In this document: positions 1 through 8,515 of the stretch, piece by piece
Position numbering within the stretch: position 1 is the first letter of the stretch
Layout of the letters: each line of letters begins with the position of its first letter
NCBI GenBank assembly: GCA_945874855.1
Contig: CAMCIP010000001.1
Span: forward strand, 1-35,080
Length of the DNA: 35,080 nucleotides
Direction: 5' to 3'
DNA from: Brevundimonas vancanneytii
GTDB taxonomy: Bacteria > Pseudomonadota > Alphaproteobacteria > Caulobacterales > Caulobacteraceae
Position numbers and translations under genes: made by a program
The notes under the pieces: model-generated
Told to the model about the DNA's origin: nothing
What the model saw: the letters and a program-made list of their open reading frames with translations, nothing else
Databases searched by the model: none

Positions 1-1658
1 TGCACGATCAGGCCATTGACGAAGGCGCCCAGCGCCGCCGCCTGGGCCAGGGACGTCGGGGTGCCTTGGGCGATCAGGGCGTTGATCTGCGCCTGATACT
101 GGGGAAGGGCCAGCAGGCCGCCCAGAACCGAGCGGCCGTTCACGACCTCGCTGGCGAAGCCGACGGTCTTCTCGTCCTGGGTCCAGCGCAGGCCGGCCGA
201 GACTTCAAACTGGTCGGTGAAGGCAAAGGTGACGTCCCCGAACACGTCGTAGGAAGTCAATTCCTGGGAGTTGGTCGACTCTTCGATGTGGGCAGGCTTC
301 AGATTGGTGCGCACGCCCGGACGCACGGGCGCGGGCAGGCCGAAGCCGGCGAGGATCGGCTCGATCAGGCCGGCGGTGGTGTAGGCAGCGGCGGGCAGGA
401 CATTGTTCCCCGCCGCCATCGGATTGCCGTCCAGCAGGCCGGCCACCTGGGCCAGGGCGATGCGCTCGTCGAACTGGGTCACGACGCGCTGGCGGCCATC
501 CTCATGGAAATAGCCGGCGCCGATGAAGGCCGACCACCGCTCGCCACCGTCGATGTTGAGGCGGAACTCCTGGCTGGTCTGCTCGCCATAGGCGTCTTCG
601 GCCGCGGAGAGCACCGGCAGGGAGATGCCGTCGGCGTCGAAGGTTTCGTAGGAATCGAACTGACGGTACGCAGTGATGGAGGTCAGGGTCAGCATGGGCG
701 AGAACTCCCACTCGCCGATGCCGGTCACGCCCCAGACTTCGCGATCGAGGCCCAGTTCCTTGCCGCCATCGAACAGGGCGTTGGGGGTCAGGGCCGCGCC
801 TTCCCAGGGTTCACGCCCCCCCAGGACGGCACCCGTGGCGGGGTCGGACGGGAAATACTGGCGGGACTTGAACGAGGTGCCCGTGCCGTCGTCGCCCTGC
901 CAGTTGGCGATGATGTCATAGCGGAACGTCTCGGACGGGGCGAAGGCGATGGAGCCGCGCAGGGCTTCCGTCCGCACCCCGTTGTAGTCATCGCCGCCCA
1001 ACAGGTTGTCGACGTAGCCGTCGCGGTTCTTGCTGCGCCCGGCGAGGCGCACGGCGAGGGTCTCGCCGACGGGGATGTTGATCATCCCTTCGATCAGATG
1101 GGTGTCGATCTGGCCGATGGCTCCGGCGATTTCGCCTTCATGCACGCCGATCACCGGGCGGTTCTGCACGATATTGACCGCACCGATCAGGGCGCCGCGG
1201 CCGTACAGGGTCGATTGCGGGCCCTTGGCGATCTCGACGCGCTGCAGGTCGAACAGCTCGACATAGGTGCCGCGCGACTTCGAGATCGAGACGCCGTCCT
1301 GATAGACCGAAACCCGGGGCTCAACCGTGGCCTCTCCGGAGTCCGAGGTGATGCCGCGCATCACAAAGGCCGGATTGTTGGGGGACTGGTTCTGCACCAG
1401 GAAGCCCGGGACGAAGGCCGACAGGGTGTCGAACTCCTGGATGCCGAGATCGTTCAGAAACTCGCCGGTGTAGGCGGTCAGGGCGAAGGGGACCTCGATG
1501 GGGTCCTGCTCGCGCAGCTGGGCGGTGACGACGATGTCGTCGACGCGGGTTTCGGTCGGGTCCTGCTCCTGGGCCAGAACGGTGGACGCGGCGGCCCAGG
1601 TCAAGACGGCGGCGCCGGCGCTGAGCAACAGTGACGGACGGGTGGTGGTGCGGCGCAT
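1..1658 (-). CDS. TonB-dependent outer-membrane receptor, N-terminal part (runs off the window)
   Basis: About 552 residues are visible and the C-terminal barrel lies beyond position 1. The start is the ATG at 1658-1656, preceded on the minus strand by a GGGGGA-like ribosome site. Residues 1-29 form a signal peptide ending VLA before QEQ, followed by a TonB-box-like DDIVVTAQ (about 40-47). A plug domain (about 50-170) shows the usual run: VPGF, RGI, VYQDGV, and RVEIAKGPQSTLYGRGA followed by GAVNIV. The remaining sequence reads as alternating barrel strands and loops rich in aromatic residues. Such proteins import siderophores, vitamins, sugars or other large solutes across the outer membrane using TonB energy. 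The substrate cannot be told from sequence, and the next gene (a purine deaminase, same strand, 138 bp away) is only weak context. The family is certain; the substrate is unknown. Confidence 0.93.
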   Translation of the reverse strand, partial: MRRTTTRPSLLLSAGAAVLTWAAASTVLAQEQDPTETRVDDIVVTAQLREQDPIEVPFALTAYTGEFLNDLGIQEFDTLSAFVPGFLVQNQSPNNPAFVMRGITSDSGEATVEPRVSVYQDGVSISKSRGTYVELFDLQRVEIAKGPQSTLYGRGALIGAVNIVQNRPVIGVHEGEIAGAIGQIDTHLIEGMINIPVGETLAVRLAGRSKNRDGYVDNLLGGDDYNGVRTEALRGSIAFAPSETFRYDIIANWQGDDGTGTSFKSRQYFPSDPATGAVLGGREPWEGAALTPNALFDGGKELGLDREVWGVTGIGEWEFSPMLTLTSITAYRQFDSYETFDADGISLPVLSAAEDAYGEQTSQEFRLNIDGGERWSAFIGAGYFHEDGRQRVVTQFDERIALAQVAGLLDGNPMAAGNNVLPAAAYTTAGLIEPILAGFGLPAPVRPGVRTNLKPAHIEESTNSQELTSYDVFGDVTFAFTDQFEVSAGLRWTQDEKTVGFASEVVNGRSVLGGLLALPQYQAQINALIAQGTPTSLAQAAALGAFVNGLIV

Positions 1659-1796
1659 GTCGGATCCCCCTTGAACGCAGGAAACGGCCCTAGACCCGCG
1701 GCGTGTCGGGCCCGAGACGTTGCCGTTGCGCCCCTGTGACCGTGGCGTGGCGGCGGCGCGAAAGTCCGGCCGTGAACGGAGGGGACGCCGAAGGGG

Positions 1797-2807
1797 TCAG
1801 GCCGCGGCCCAGGCCGCCAGCTCGGCGATGCGGGCCGCCTTGTCGGCGTCGTCCAGGAAGCTGCCTTCGAAACTGTTGCGCGCGATCAGCGTCACCTGGT
1901 CGCGGGTCAGGCCGACGGCGGCAGCCAGGGCGCGATAGTTGTCGTTCACATAGCCGCCGAAATAGGCCGGATCGTCGGAGTTCAGCGTCACGTGCAGCCC
2001 TTGGCGCAGCATCTCCGGAACAGGGTGCGCCCCGAGGTCGTTCACCACGCACAGCTTCAGGTTCGAGAGGGGGCAGACGGTCAAGGTCATGCCCTCGGCG
2101 GCCAGACGCGCGACCAGGGCCGGATCCTCCATCGACCGGTTGCCATGGTCGAGCCGGTCAATCCGCAACAGATCCAGCGCCTCCTGCACATAGGCAGGTG
2201 GACCCTCCTCACCGGCATGGGCGACGCGCCTGAGGCCCATCTCACCCGCCCGGTCGAACACGCGCCGGAATTTGGACGGCGGATGGCCGACCTCGGACGA
2301 GTCCAGGCCGACTCCGACGATCCGGTCCAGCCAGGGTTCTGCCGCCTTCAGGGTGGCGAAGGCGGCGTCCTCGTCCAGATGACGCAGAAAGCAGAGGATC
2401 AGTTTCGACGTGACGCCCAGCTCCGCCTCCGCCGCCGCCATCCCTGCCAGCAGGCCGTCGGCCGCGACGGCGAATGGCAGACCCCGGTCGGTGTGGGTCT
2501 GGGGGTCGAAGAAAATCTCTGCGTGGCGGACGGTGTCGGCATGGGCCCGTCGGAAATAGGCCAGGGCCAGATCGTGGAAGTCCTCCTCCGTGCGCAGGAC
2601 GTCGGCACCCGCATAATAGATGTCGAGGAAGTCCTGGAGGTTGGAAAAGTCGTAGGCCGCCCGGACCGCCTCGACGTTCTCGAAGGGGATGGCCACGCGG
2701 TTGCGACGCGCGAAGGCGAACATCTGCTCCGGTTCCAGACTGCCCTCGATATGCAGGTGCAGTTCGGCCTTGGGCAGGCCGGCGATGAAGGCGTCGAGGT
2801 CGGTCAT
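1797..2807 (-). CDS. Adenosine/adenine deaminase family enzyme, probably adenine deaminase
   Basis: This 336-residue zinc hydrolase removes the amino group from a purine. Visible metal ligands are His17 and His19 (HLHIEG), His197 (HAGEE, with catalytic Glu200) and Asp278 (NSDDP). LDHG sits near 219-222. Two stretches point away from true adenosine deaminase: GLDSSEVGHPPSKF (about 167-180), where classical adenosine deaminases have a GDE-type motif, and DDPAYFGGY (about 278-286). These match the bacterial and fungal adenine deaminase subgroup as I know it (Aah1-like; Pseudomonas PA0148-like), which converts adenine to hypoxanthine for purine salvage. Automated pipelines may name it add. It lies 41 bp downstream of the NYN-domain gene on the same strand, so they may be cotranscribed. 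Family membership is very sure; preference for the free base is inferred. Confidence 0.93.
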   Translation of the reverse strand: MTDLDAFIAGLPKAELHLHIEGSLEPEQMFAFARRNRVAIPFENVEAVRAAYDFSNLQDFLDIYYAGADVLRTEEDFHDLALAYFRRAHADTVRHAEIFFDPQTHTDRGLPFAVAADGLLAGMAAAEAELGVTSKLILCFLRHLDEDAAFATLKAAEPWLDRIVGVGLDSSEVGHPPSKFRRVFDRAGEMGLRRVAHAGEEGPPAYVQEALDLLRIDRLDHGNRSMEDPALVARLAAEGMTLTVCPLSNLKLCVVNDLGAHPVPEMLRQGLHVTLNSDDPAYFGGYVNDNYRALAAAVGLTRDQVTLIARNSFEGSFLDDADKAARIAELAAWAAA

Positions 2808-2848
2808 GGTCTGCCATCCATGGTCCGAATCCGTCAGGGCGTCGAGGT

Positions 2849-3637
2849 TCAGGGCTGCGGGTTCGACACCACCAGCCGCAGGTGTCCACGCCGGGGCATG
2901 GGCGGGGGCGGGCCGGGCGGCGGCGCGTCGTCGGAAGCTTCGTGCGCCAGTGGCGGCGCCCAGGCGTCGGGTCGCTCGATCCAGGCCTGGCCCCGGCGCA
3001 GCCGTTCCGGCAGCACCGCCTGGGCCACCTGCGCCTCGTCAATCTCCACCAGGCGGTCGCACCATTCGACGATCTGGCGATTGTGCCGGCGGCCGGGCGG
3101 GGCCACGCCGACCAGCCGCTTGTCGGGATGGGATTCCTTCAGATACCGGGCGGTCGCGGCGTGGTCGCCGTCGGTGGTGACGACATAGGCGACGTCGAAG
3201 CGATCTGCGGCCGCGTCTGCGGCCACGGCCAACGCCAGATTGACGTCGCTCTGCTTCTCCACCGAGTCCGCCCACGTATGGCCGCACTCGAAGCAGCGGT
3301 CGGTGTGGACGACGAAATGCCCCATCAGGCAGCGCACTCCCCGCGCCCGAAGCGCCTGCTCATAGGCGAACAGGGCCTGCATGCGATTGCGGCGCTGGGG
3401 TCGATGGGCGCTGACCCAGACGGTGGTCGCCAGCCGCTCGCCCGGTGCGATGATGGCCTTGCCCAGGCGGGGAAGGTCCAGCCACAGCAGCTCCGGACGG
3501 CGCAGCTCCAGGATCGAATGGTGCAGGTTGAAGCCGTCGACGTACAGGGCGGCGCGCCGCTTGAGAAACGGCGGAATGAAGTCGTGCGGCGTCAGCCGCC
3601 GCGTCCGCTCCCCGCTCACTCCCGATCCCGGCCCCAC
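2849..3637 (-). CDS. NYN domain (PIN-like, LabA/DUF88 type) protein
   Basis: This is a 262-residue protein. A PIN-like NYN fold runs from about residue 29 to 200, with the acidic residues expected of a metal-dependent nuclease: Asp34 in YVDGFN, Asp131 in EKQSDVN, and Asp156 and Asp158 in TTDGDH. NYN proteins are thought to cut or process RNA, but the target here is unknown. A CxxC pair (Cys115, Cys118 in CFECGH) with Cys103 nearby suggests a small metal-binding insert. The C-terminal 50 residues are proline-rich (PPPGPPPPMP) and probably disordered. The start is taken as the GTG at 3637, preceded by GAGG eight bases upstream; a second GTG at 3619 is possible. It lies 71 bp downstream of argS on the same strand and just upstream of the purine deaminase. 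Confidence 0.85.
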   Translation of the reverse strand: MGPGSGVSGERTRRLTPHDFIPPFLKRRAALYVDGFNLHHSILELRRPELLWLDLPRLGKAIIAPGERLATTVWVSAHRPQRRNRMQALFAYEQALRARGVRCLMGHFVVHTDRCFECGHTWADSVEKQSDVNLALAVAADAAADRFDVAYVVTTDGDHAATARYLKESHPDKRLVGVAPPGRRHNRQIVEWCDRLVEIDEAQVAQAVLPERLRRGQAWIERPDAWAPPLAHEASDDAPPPGPPPPMPRRGHLRLVVSNPQP

Positions 3638-3708
3638 CGATCGCGCCTCACAAGCCCCAAAGGCGGCACGTTAACCAAAGGTTTGTGACGGAGTCCGTGT
3701 CGCCCGCG

Positions 3709-5511
3709 TCACATCCGTTCGGGCGTCTCTATGCCCAGCAGGTCCAGCGCGGTCTCCAGCTGCGCCAGGGCGGCCTCGGCGAGTGCCAGGCGCGAGGACC
3801 GGGCCGCAGCGTCGGGAGCGACCAGCACGGGGCAGGCGGCGTAGAATTTGGAGAAGCTCTGCGCCAGTCTGTAGGCATGCTCGGCCAGCAGATGCGGCGC
3901 GCGTTTGGCGTAGGCCTCGTCGACCGCCTGCTCAAAGGCGTCCAGGGTCAGGGCGAGGTCGCGCTCGGCCGGCTCGGCGATGACGATCGAGCCGGTGGAC
4001 ACGCCCTGGCCGGCGGCCTTCCTGAGCAGGGATTTGATGCGCACGGCCTGATACAGCAGATAGGGCCCGGTGCGGCCCTCGAAACTGGTGAACCGGTCCA
4101 GATCGAAGACGTAGCTGGTCGTGCGCGCGTTCGACAGGTCGGCGAATTTCAGGGCCGCGACCGCCACCTTGTGGGCGATGTCCTCAAACTCTTCCGCCGG
4201 CAGGTCGTCGCCCAGCTCAGCCTCACGCAGGCGTTCGCGCGCCTTGTGCGTGGCCATGGTGATCAGGTCGTGCAGCTTCAGCACACCGCCGGCGCGGGTC
4301 TTGAAGGGCTTGCCGTCCGGCCCGTTCATGGTGCCGAAGCCGAGGTGCTGCAAGGAACCTTCGGGCGCGTAGCCGGCCAGGTGGGCGGCGCGGAAGACCT
4401 GTTCGAAATGCTCGGCCTGCCGCTCGTCGACGACGTACAGGATCAGGTCGGGATCCAGGCTCTTGCGGCGATCCAGAATGGTGGCGAGGTCGGTGGTTCC
4501 GTACATGGCCGACCCCTCGGAGCTGATGACCAGCAGGGGCGGCGGGCTGGGGGCCTCGACGACCGAGCCGTCGGCCAGCTTTTTCTTGCGGGTCTCGCCG
4601 GGGCGGGCGACATGGACCACGCGCGCGCCGTCATCCTCGACCAGAAGGCCGGTCGCCTCCAGATGGGCGATCATTTCCGGCATCAGGGGATCAGCGTCGC
4701 TCTCGCCGTTCCACAGGTCGAAGGTGACGCCCAGGGCGCCGAACTCGCGCTGCAGGGCGCCCCGGCTGACGGCGACGAAGTGGGCCCACAGGGCGCGATA
4801 CCCGGCACGCCCCGCCTGCAGCTCCGCCGTGGCCTTGCGCGCACGGTCGCGGAAGCCGGCGTCTTCCTTGGCGCGGGCGGCGGCGGCCGGATAGAGGCGC
4901 TCCAGGTCGTCCAGGGTCACCGGGCTTTCCGCGGGAAAGGGCCCGTCCCCGTCGACCATGAAGGCCGACGCGCGTCCCTCGTCAGCGCAGGCGACGATCA
5001 GAAGGCCCATCTGGAAACCCCAGTCGCCGAAATGGGCATCGCCCCAGACTGTGTCTCCACGAAAGCGGAACAGGCGCTTCAGACTCTCGCCGATGATCGA
5101 GCTGCGCAGATGGCCGACGTGCATCGGCTTGGCCACATTCGGCCCGGCATAGTCGATCACAACCCGCCGGGGCTCATCCACGGCGGCTGCGCCGGTGCGC
5201 TGGAGGTCGGACGCCACCTCGGCGGCGCGCGTGGCCAGCGTTCCGTCCGCGACCTTCAGATTGATGAAGCCGGGGCCGGCCACGTCCACCGCCGCAAGGC
5301 GCGGGTCGCCGTTCAACCGTGCCGCCACCCGGCCGGCGAGGTCGCGCGGATTGGCGCCGGCCGCCCGGGCCAGGGACAGGGCGGCGTTGGACTGGAAATC
5401 GGCCAGGTCAGGGCGGTCCGAGGCTGTCACGCGCACCGCGGACGCGTCCACGCCTTCGGCGGCGAAGGCGGCCGCGACCGCTTCGCCGAGGACGGTTCTG
5501 AGCGCGCTCAT
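3709..5511 (-). CDS. argS: Arginine--tRNA ligase
   Basis: This cytoplasmic class I synthetase charges tRNA-Arg with arginine using ATP. It has 600 residues, close to the usual length. An N-terminal Add-1 domain (about 1-100) contains DFQSN and ends with GPGFIN. The HIGH motif appears as HVGH (131-134) within AKPMHVGHLRSS. As in most ArgRS enzymes there is no canonical KMSKS; the equivalent loop reads KPFKTR. The C-terminal DALR anticodon-binding domain ends in an LLGIETPERM-like tail typical of the family. The start is the ATG at 5511, which overlaps the TGA of the preceding gene as ATGA (5511-5508). Translation is therefore probably coupled to the small secreted protein upstream. Confidence 0.97.
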   Translation of the reverse strand: MSALRTVLGEAVAAAFAAEGVDASAVRVTASDRPDLADFQSNAALSLARAAGANPRDLAGRVAARLNGDPRLAAVDVAGPGFINLKVADGTLATRAAEVASDLQRTGAAAVDEPRRVVIDYAGPNVAKPMHVGHLRSSIIGESLKRLFRFRGDTVWGDAHFGDWGFQMGLLIVACADEGRASAFMVDGDGPFPAESPVTLDDLERLYPAAAARAKEDAGFRDRARKATAELQAGRAGYRALWAHFVAVSRGALQREFGALGVTFDLWNGESDADPLMPEMIAHLEATGLLVEDDGARVVHVARPGETRKKKLADGSVVEAPSPPPLLVISSEGSAMYGTTDLATILDRRKSLDPDLILYVVDERQAEHFEQVFRAAHLAGYAPEGSLQHLGFGTMNGPDGKPFKTRAGGVLKLHDLITMATHKARERLREAELGDDLPAEEFEDIAHKVAVAALKFADLSNARTTSYVFDLDRFTSFEGRTGPYLLYQAVRIKSLLRKAAGQGVSTGSIVIAEPAERDLALTLDAFEQAVDEAYAKRAPHLLAEHAYRLAQSFSKFYAACPVLVAPDAAARSSRLALAEAALAQLETALDLLGIETPERM

Positions 5512-6173
5512 CTGCGTCTGCAGGTGCCCGGGTCGGCCGGGCCGGCGTCAACGCAGAAGCGACTGCCATTGCGGTTGAACGCCGCCATCTCGGGTGTCAC
5601 GTCGAAGCCGATCAGGATTTCGAAATTGGCACCGGAGGTGGTCACGTCCGCGCGCGGAATGACGATCCGCTGCTGCTCCCGCACGTCGGTCCGATCGGCG
5701 CCGTTGAAGACGACCGGAAGGTCGAAGTATTCCTTGGCCAGCACGGCGCGGTCGCGGGCCGTGACCGCCACCCAGTAACGATAGGTCCGGCCGTCGCCGT
5801 CGGCGCGCGGGCCCTTGCCCAGGCGGAACAGCATGTCGACGTCGATGGTGATCGGCTCCTCGTTGCGATAGCTGCAATCCGAGGTCACCCCCTCGATCTC
5901 GCCCGTGTAACCGACGGCGGTCGTCGAGGCTCGCCCGTCGGCCAGCTCAACATAGCGCGCGGCGTCATAGAGGATGCGCACCGTGGGGCAGGGCCCTGCA
6001 TTGGCCCGACGCGACAGGGGGGCGATGCGTGGGGCGCGGGCTCGCTGGTCCTGTGCGGATCCGTCGGCGTTCTGCTGCCCGTCCTGGGGGCGTCGGTTCT
6101 GCGCCTCCGCCGCTGTGGGCAGGGCGGCGACAGCCAGACCGGCGACGAGGAGAGTCAGAAGGACGCGACGCAT
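5508..6173 (-). CDS. Secreted protein of unknown function, coupled to argS
   Basis: I do not recognise a named family in this 221-residue protein. It begins with a clear Sec signal peptide (about residues 1-24, ending TAAEA before QNRR). A charged, glutamine-rich linker (about 25-50) follows, then one globular domain with four cysteines: one in GPCPTVRI, one in TSDCSY and two at the C-terminus (RFCVD and GTCRRR). These could form disulfides in the periplasm. The stretch on building a stress-like beta domain (YRYWVAVTARDR, KEYFDLPVVF) suggests an all-beta fold. Its stop codon overlaps the argS start by four bases, so the pair is one transcription unit. The functional link to argS is not obvious. 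Confidence 0.8.
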   Translation of the reverse strand: MRRVLLTLLVAGLAVAALPTAAEAQNRRPQDGQQNADGSAQDQRARAPRIAPLSRRANAGPCPTVRILYDAARYVELADGRASTTAVGYTGEIEGVTSDCSYRNEEPITIDVDMLFRLGKGPRADGDGRTYRYWVAVTARDRAVLAKEYFDLPVVFNGADRTDVREQQRIVIPRADVTTSGANFEILIGFDVTPEMAAFNRNGSRFCVDAGPADPGTCRRR

Positions 6174-6230
6174 GTTCAGTTATCCGGCAACCAGGGAAGG
6201 ACGCGCGGCGCGGGCGCGACGGCGGCCGGA

Positions 6231-6257
6231 CGCTCGCCGCTGATAGCGGCTAAAGCG
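6231..6257. repeat. Stem-loop between divergent genes
   Basis: GCCGCT (6236-6241) and AGCGGC (6245-6250) pair perfectly around a GAT loop. A second short pair, CGCT (6231-6234) with AGCG (6254-6257), extends the structure across small internal loops. It lies in the 154-bp region between the secreted-protein gene (minus) and ispH (plus). No T-tract follows on either strand, so it is not a convincing terminator. It could be an operator or a chance product of GC-rich sequence. Confidence 0.35.
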
Positions 6258-6327
6258 AGGCGCGGCAAACGGGGCGGGTGGCGTGGGGGAGGTGGCGCGA
6301 TGGCGGTCCAGCCTCTACCTTGCAGCC

Positions 6328-7299
6328 ATGACCGCCTCTCCGCCGAGCCTCGCTCCCGCCCGCAGACCGCTGATCGTCAGGCTGGCCACGCCACGCGGCT
6401 TTTGCGCGGGCGTTGATCGCGCCATCCAGATCGTCGAGCGTGCGCTCGAGAAGTTCGGCGCTCCCGTCTACGTCCGCCACGAGATCGTTCACAACCGCCA
6501 TGTCGTCGAGCGGCTGAAGGCCATGGGGGCGGTGTTCGTCAAGGATCTGGACGACTGTCCCGATGACCGGCCGGTGGTCTTCTCCGCCCACGGTGTGCCC
6601 AAGTCGGTGCCAGCAGCGGCCCGGGCGCGCGAGATGGTCTTTCTGGACGCCACCTGTCCCCTGGTCTCCAAGGTGCACGTCGAAGCCGAGCGCCACCACA
6701 TCGCGGGCCGCCACATCCTGCTGATCGGCCACGCCGGGCATCCGGAGGTGGTCGGTACACTGGGGCAACTGCCGGATGGCGCCATAACCCTTGTCGAGAC
6801 GGTCGAGGACGCCGAGACGGTCCAGCGCCCCGGCGACGCGCCCATGGCCTACGCCACGCAAACGACCCTGTCGGTCGACGACACCGCCGAAATCCTGGCC
6901 GTGCTCAAGCGGCGGTTCCCCGAACTGCCCGACCCCCACAAGGAAGACATCTGCTACGCCACGACCAACCGCCAGGAGGCCGTCAAGCGCCTGGGGCAGG
7001 GTTGCGACCTGGTGCTGGTGATCGGCTCGGCCAACTCCTCGAACTCGGTTCGTCTGGTCGAGGTGGCCCTGCGCGCCGGTGCGCGCGACGCCCGCCTCGT
7101 GGACGACGCAAGCCGGGTCGACTGGTCCTGGCTGGACGGGGTCGACGTGCTGGGCATAACCGCAGGCGCTTCGGCCCCGGAAAGCCTGATCGAAGGCCTG
7201 ATCGACGCCGTGCGGGCGCGATTCGACGCCGAAGTGGTCGAGGACGCCGGGAAGCGGGAGACCGTGACCTTCAAGCTGCCGCGTCTGCTGACGGCCTGA
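6328..7299 (+). CDS. ispH: 4-hydroxy-3-methylbut-2-enyl diphosphate reductase (IspH/LytB)
   Basis: This is the last step of the MEP isoprenoid pathway: HMBPP is reduced to isopentenyl and dimethylallyl diphosphate by an iron-sulfur enzyme. With the ATG at 6328 the protein has 323 residues. The three cluster cysteines are Cys26 (RGFCAGV), Cys110 (DATCPLV) and Cys209 (DICYATTNRQ), with the spacing expected for the family. Substrate-binding residues are visible in HEIVHN (51-56), SAHGVP (86-91) and the SANSSNS loop. An in-frame GTG at 6283 would add 15 residues that are not family-like, so the ATG is preferred although its ribosome site is weak. It converges on the DUF3035 gene with only 13 bp between stop codons. 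Confidence 0.96.
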   Translation: MTASPPSLAPARRPLIVRLATPRGFCAGVDRAIQIVERALEKFGAPVYVRHEIVHNRHVVERLKAMGAVFVKDLDDCPDDRPVVFSAHGVPKSVPAAARAREMVFLDATCPLVSKVHVEAERHHIAGRHILLIGHAGHPEVVGTLGQLPDGAITLVETVEDAETVQRPGDAPMAYATQTTLSVDDTAEILAVLKRRFPELPDPHKEDICYATTNRQEAVKRLGQGCDLVLVIGSANSSNSVRLVEVALRAGARDARLVDDASRVDWSWLDGVDVLGITAGASAPESLIEGLIDAVRARFDAEVVEDAGKRETVTFKLPRLLTA

Positions 7300-7312
7300 A
7301 GGTCGGCCCGGC

Positions 7313-7885
7313 TCAGAGCCCCGGGATCTTGAAGCCGGTCCCGCGACGCGGCGTGATGACGATGGTGTTCTGCCCCCCCGTCAGGGTCTGAAGACGTTCG
7401 AACTCGGTGGTCGGATCGATCATCACAGCGCCCTCGCCCGTCAGGGTCTGGGTGGCGGCCTGGGTGGCGGCGTCGTCGCGACGCCAGAACATCACGCGTT
7501 CGGCCCACCCCTGTTCCTTGTGAGCCAGGTCGCCGAACTCATTGTCGATCTGGTAGCGGACGCGGCTGTCCACGGCGTCGGTGCCGGCGCCCACGCGCTG
7601 GGCCAGGAGCTGTTCGCCTTCCGAACGGGTGACGGCACCCCGTTCATTGGCGAGAATCCGGCGTGCCTCGATCTCGGGGGTCACGTCCTGGGGCCGCGGC
7701 TGACCGGGCTCGGGGGGGCGCAGGCCATATTCGGGCGGCAGGGTCAGGGGGGCCGTCGACACCGTCAGGAACTCATCAGGCGTCACCTTGGTCAGGCCGA
7801 CGCTCTGGCGGATGCTCGAACAGGCCTGAAGGCCCATGGCGGCGGCGGCGACCAGTCCGAGGATGGCAAACTTGCGGATCGACAT
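7313..7885 (-). CDS. DUF3035 family lipoprotein
   Basis: This 190-residue predicted lipoprotein has a short hydrophobic signal (IRKFAILGLVAAAAMG) ending in the lipobox LQAC with Cys22 as the lipid-modified residue. The next residue is Ser, so outer-membrane sorting is likely. The segment VTPDEFLTVSTAPLTLPPEY, followed by LRPPEPG, is the hallmark of DUF3035, a family of alphaproteobacterial lipoproteins of unknown function often encoded directly after lspA, as here (66 bp gap). LspA would cleave its signal peptide. The rest is polar, with many Glu, Arg and Gln residues and no further membrane segment. The function is unknown. Confidence 0.88.
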   Translation of the reverse strand: MSIRKFAILGLVAAAAMGLQACSSIRQSVGLTKVTPDEFLTVSTAPLTLPPEYGLRPPEPGQPRPQDVTPEIEARRILANERGAVTRSEGEQLLAQRVGAGTDAVDSRVRYQIDNEFGDLAHKEQGWAERVMFWRRDDAATQAATQTLTGEGAVMIDPTTEFERLQTLTGGQNTIVITPRRGTGFKIPGL

Positions 7886-7951
7886 GGGGGGCTCAACTCA
7901 CGAAGGCGGCCGGGCGCGACACGACGCGCATCTGCACTGAAGAGCGTCTGA

Positions 7952-8464
7952 TTACGACTTTTCGGGGGCCGCGCCAACCGTCGCAGCACCGCGCCGGTCG
8001 CTCAGGAAGCCGTCCAGAAAAAGCAGGCCAACGCCCACGGTGATCGCCGAGTCCGCGACGTTGAAGACCCAGGGAAACAATCCGGTGCCGGAAAAGTCGA
8101 CGAAGTCGACGACGTAGCCGAACCGGAACCGGTCAATTGCATTGCCGAGAGCGCCGCCGATCACGAGGCCGATGGCGCTGATCAACACGCGTCGATCGGT
8201 CCGTGTGGCCCACCAGGCCAGCACGCCCGACACCACGACCGAGAAGATGGTGAGGGCCCAGCGGGCTTCGCCGCCGCCGAACAGGCCGAAGCTGACGCCG
8301 GTGTTCTCGACATAGCTGAAGTTCAGGATGGGCGGCAGGACCGGAACCTGTCCGACTTCGCGCAGGCTGAGCCCGTCCAGGATCCAGGCCTTGGTGGCCT
8401 GGTCAACCAGGATGATGACCAGGGCGAAGCCATAGGCGGCCCAGGCGATGCGGGGAATCTTCAT
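7952..8464 (-). CDS. lspA: Lipoprotein signal peptidase (signal peptidase II)
   Basis: This inner-membrane aspartic protease removes the signal peptide of prolipoproteins after lipid attachment. The 170-residue length is normal. Four membrane segments are visible. The family motifs are DQATKAW (about 21-27), ENTGVSFGLF (about 53-62), GNAIDRF with catalytic Asp111, and FNVADSAI with catalytic Asp138. It sits between the TipF-like gene (51 bp upstream) and the DUF3035 lipoprotein gene downstream, all on the minus strand, so cotranscription is plausible. No ileS, a frequent neighbour of lspA, is present. Confidence 0.96.
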   Translation of the reverse strand: MKIPRIAWAAYGFALVIILVDQATKAWILDGLSLREVGQVPVLPPILNFSYVENTGVSFGLFGGGEARWALTIFSVVVSGVLAWWATRTDRRVLISAIGLVIGGALGNAIDRFRFGYVVDFVDFSGTGLFPWVFNVADSAITVGVGLLFLDGFLSDRRGAATVGAAPEKS

Positions 8465-8515
8465 GTCGGCGCGGTTAGCAGCCAGGGGCGACGCTGGGAA
8501 GACTTCGGGCCGGGA

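Noticed and set aside
66..1634. Long plus-strand open frame opposite the TonB-dependent receptor
   Set aside because: Gly/Gln/Asp/Val-rich antisense product with no family features. The minus strand encodes a complete plug domain, and high GC keeps stops out of antisense frames.
3671..3684. TTAACC motif between argS and the NYN gene as a CtrA site
   Set aside because: There is no second TTAA at the 7-bp spacing of the CtrA consensus.
3685..5778. 697-codon plus-strand frame opposite argS
   Set aside because: Antisense of a fully recognisable arginyl-tRNA synthetase and part of the next gene; composition typical of a shadow frame.
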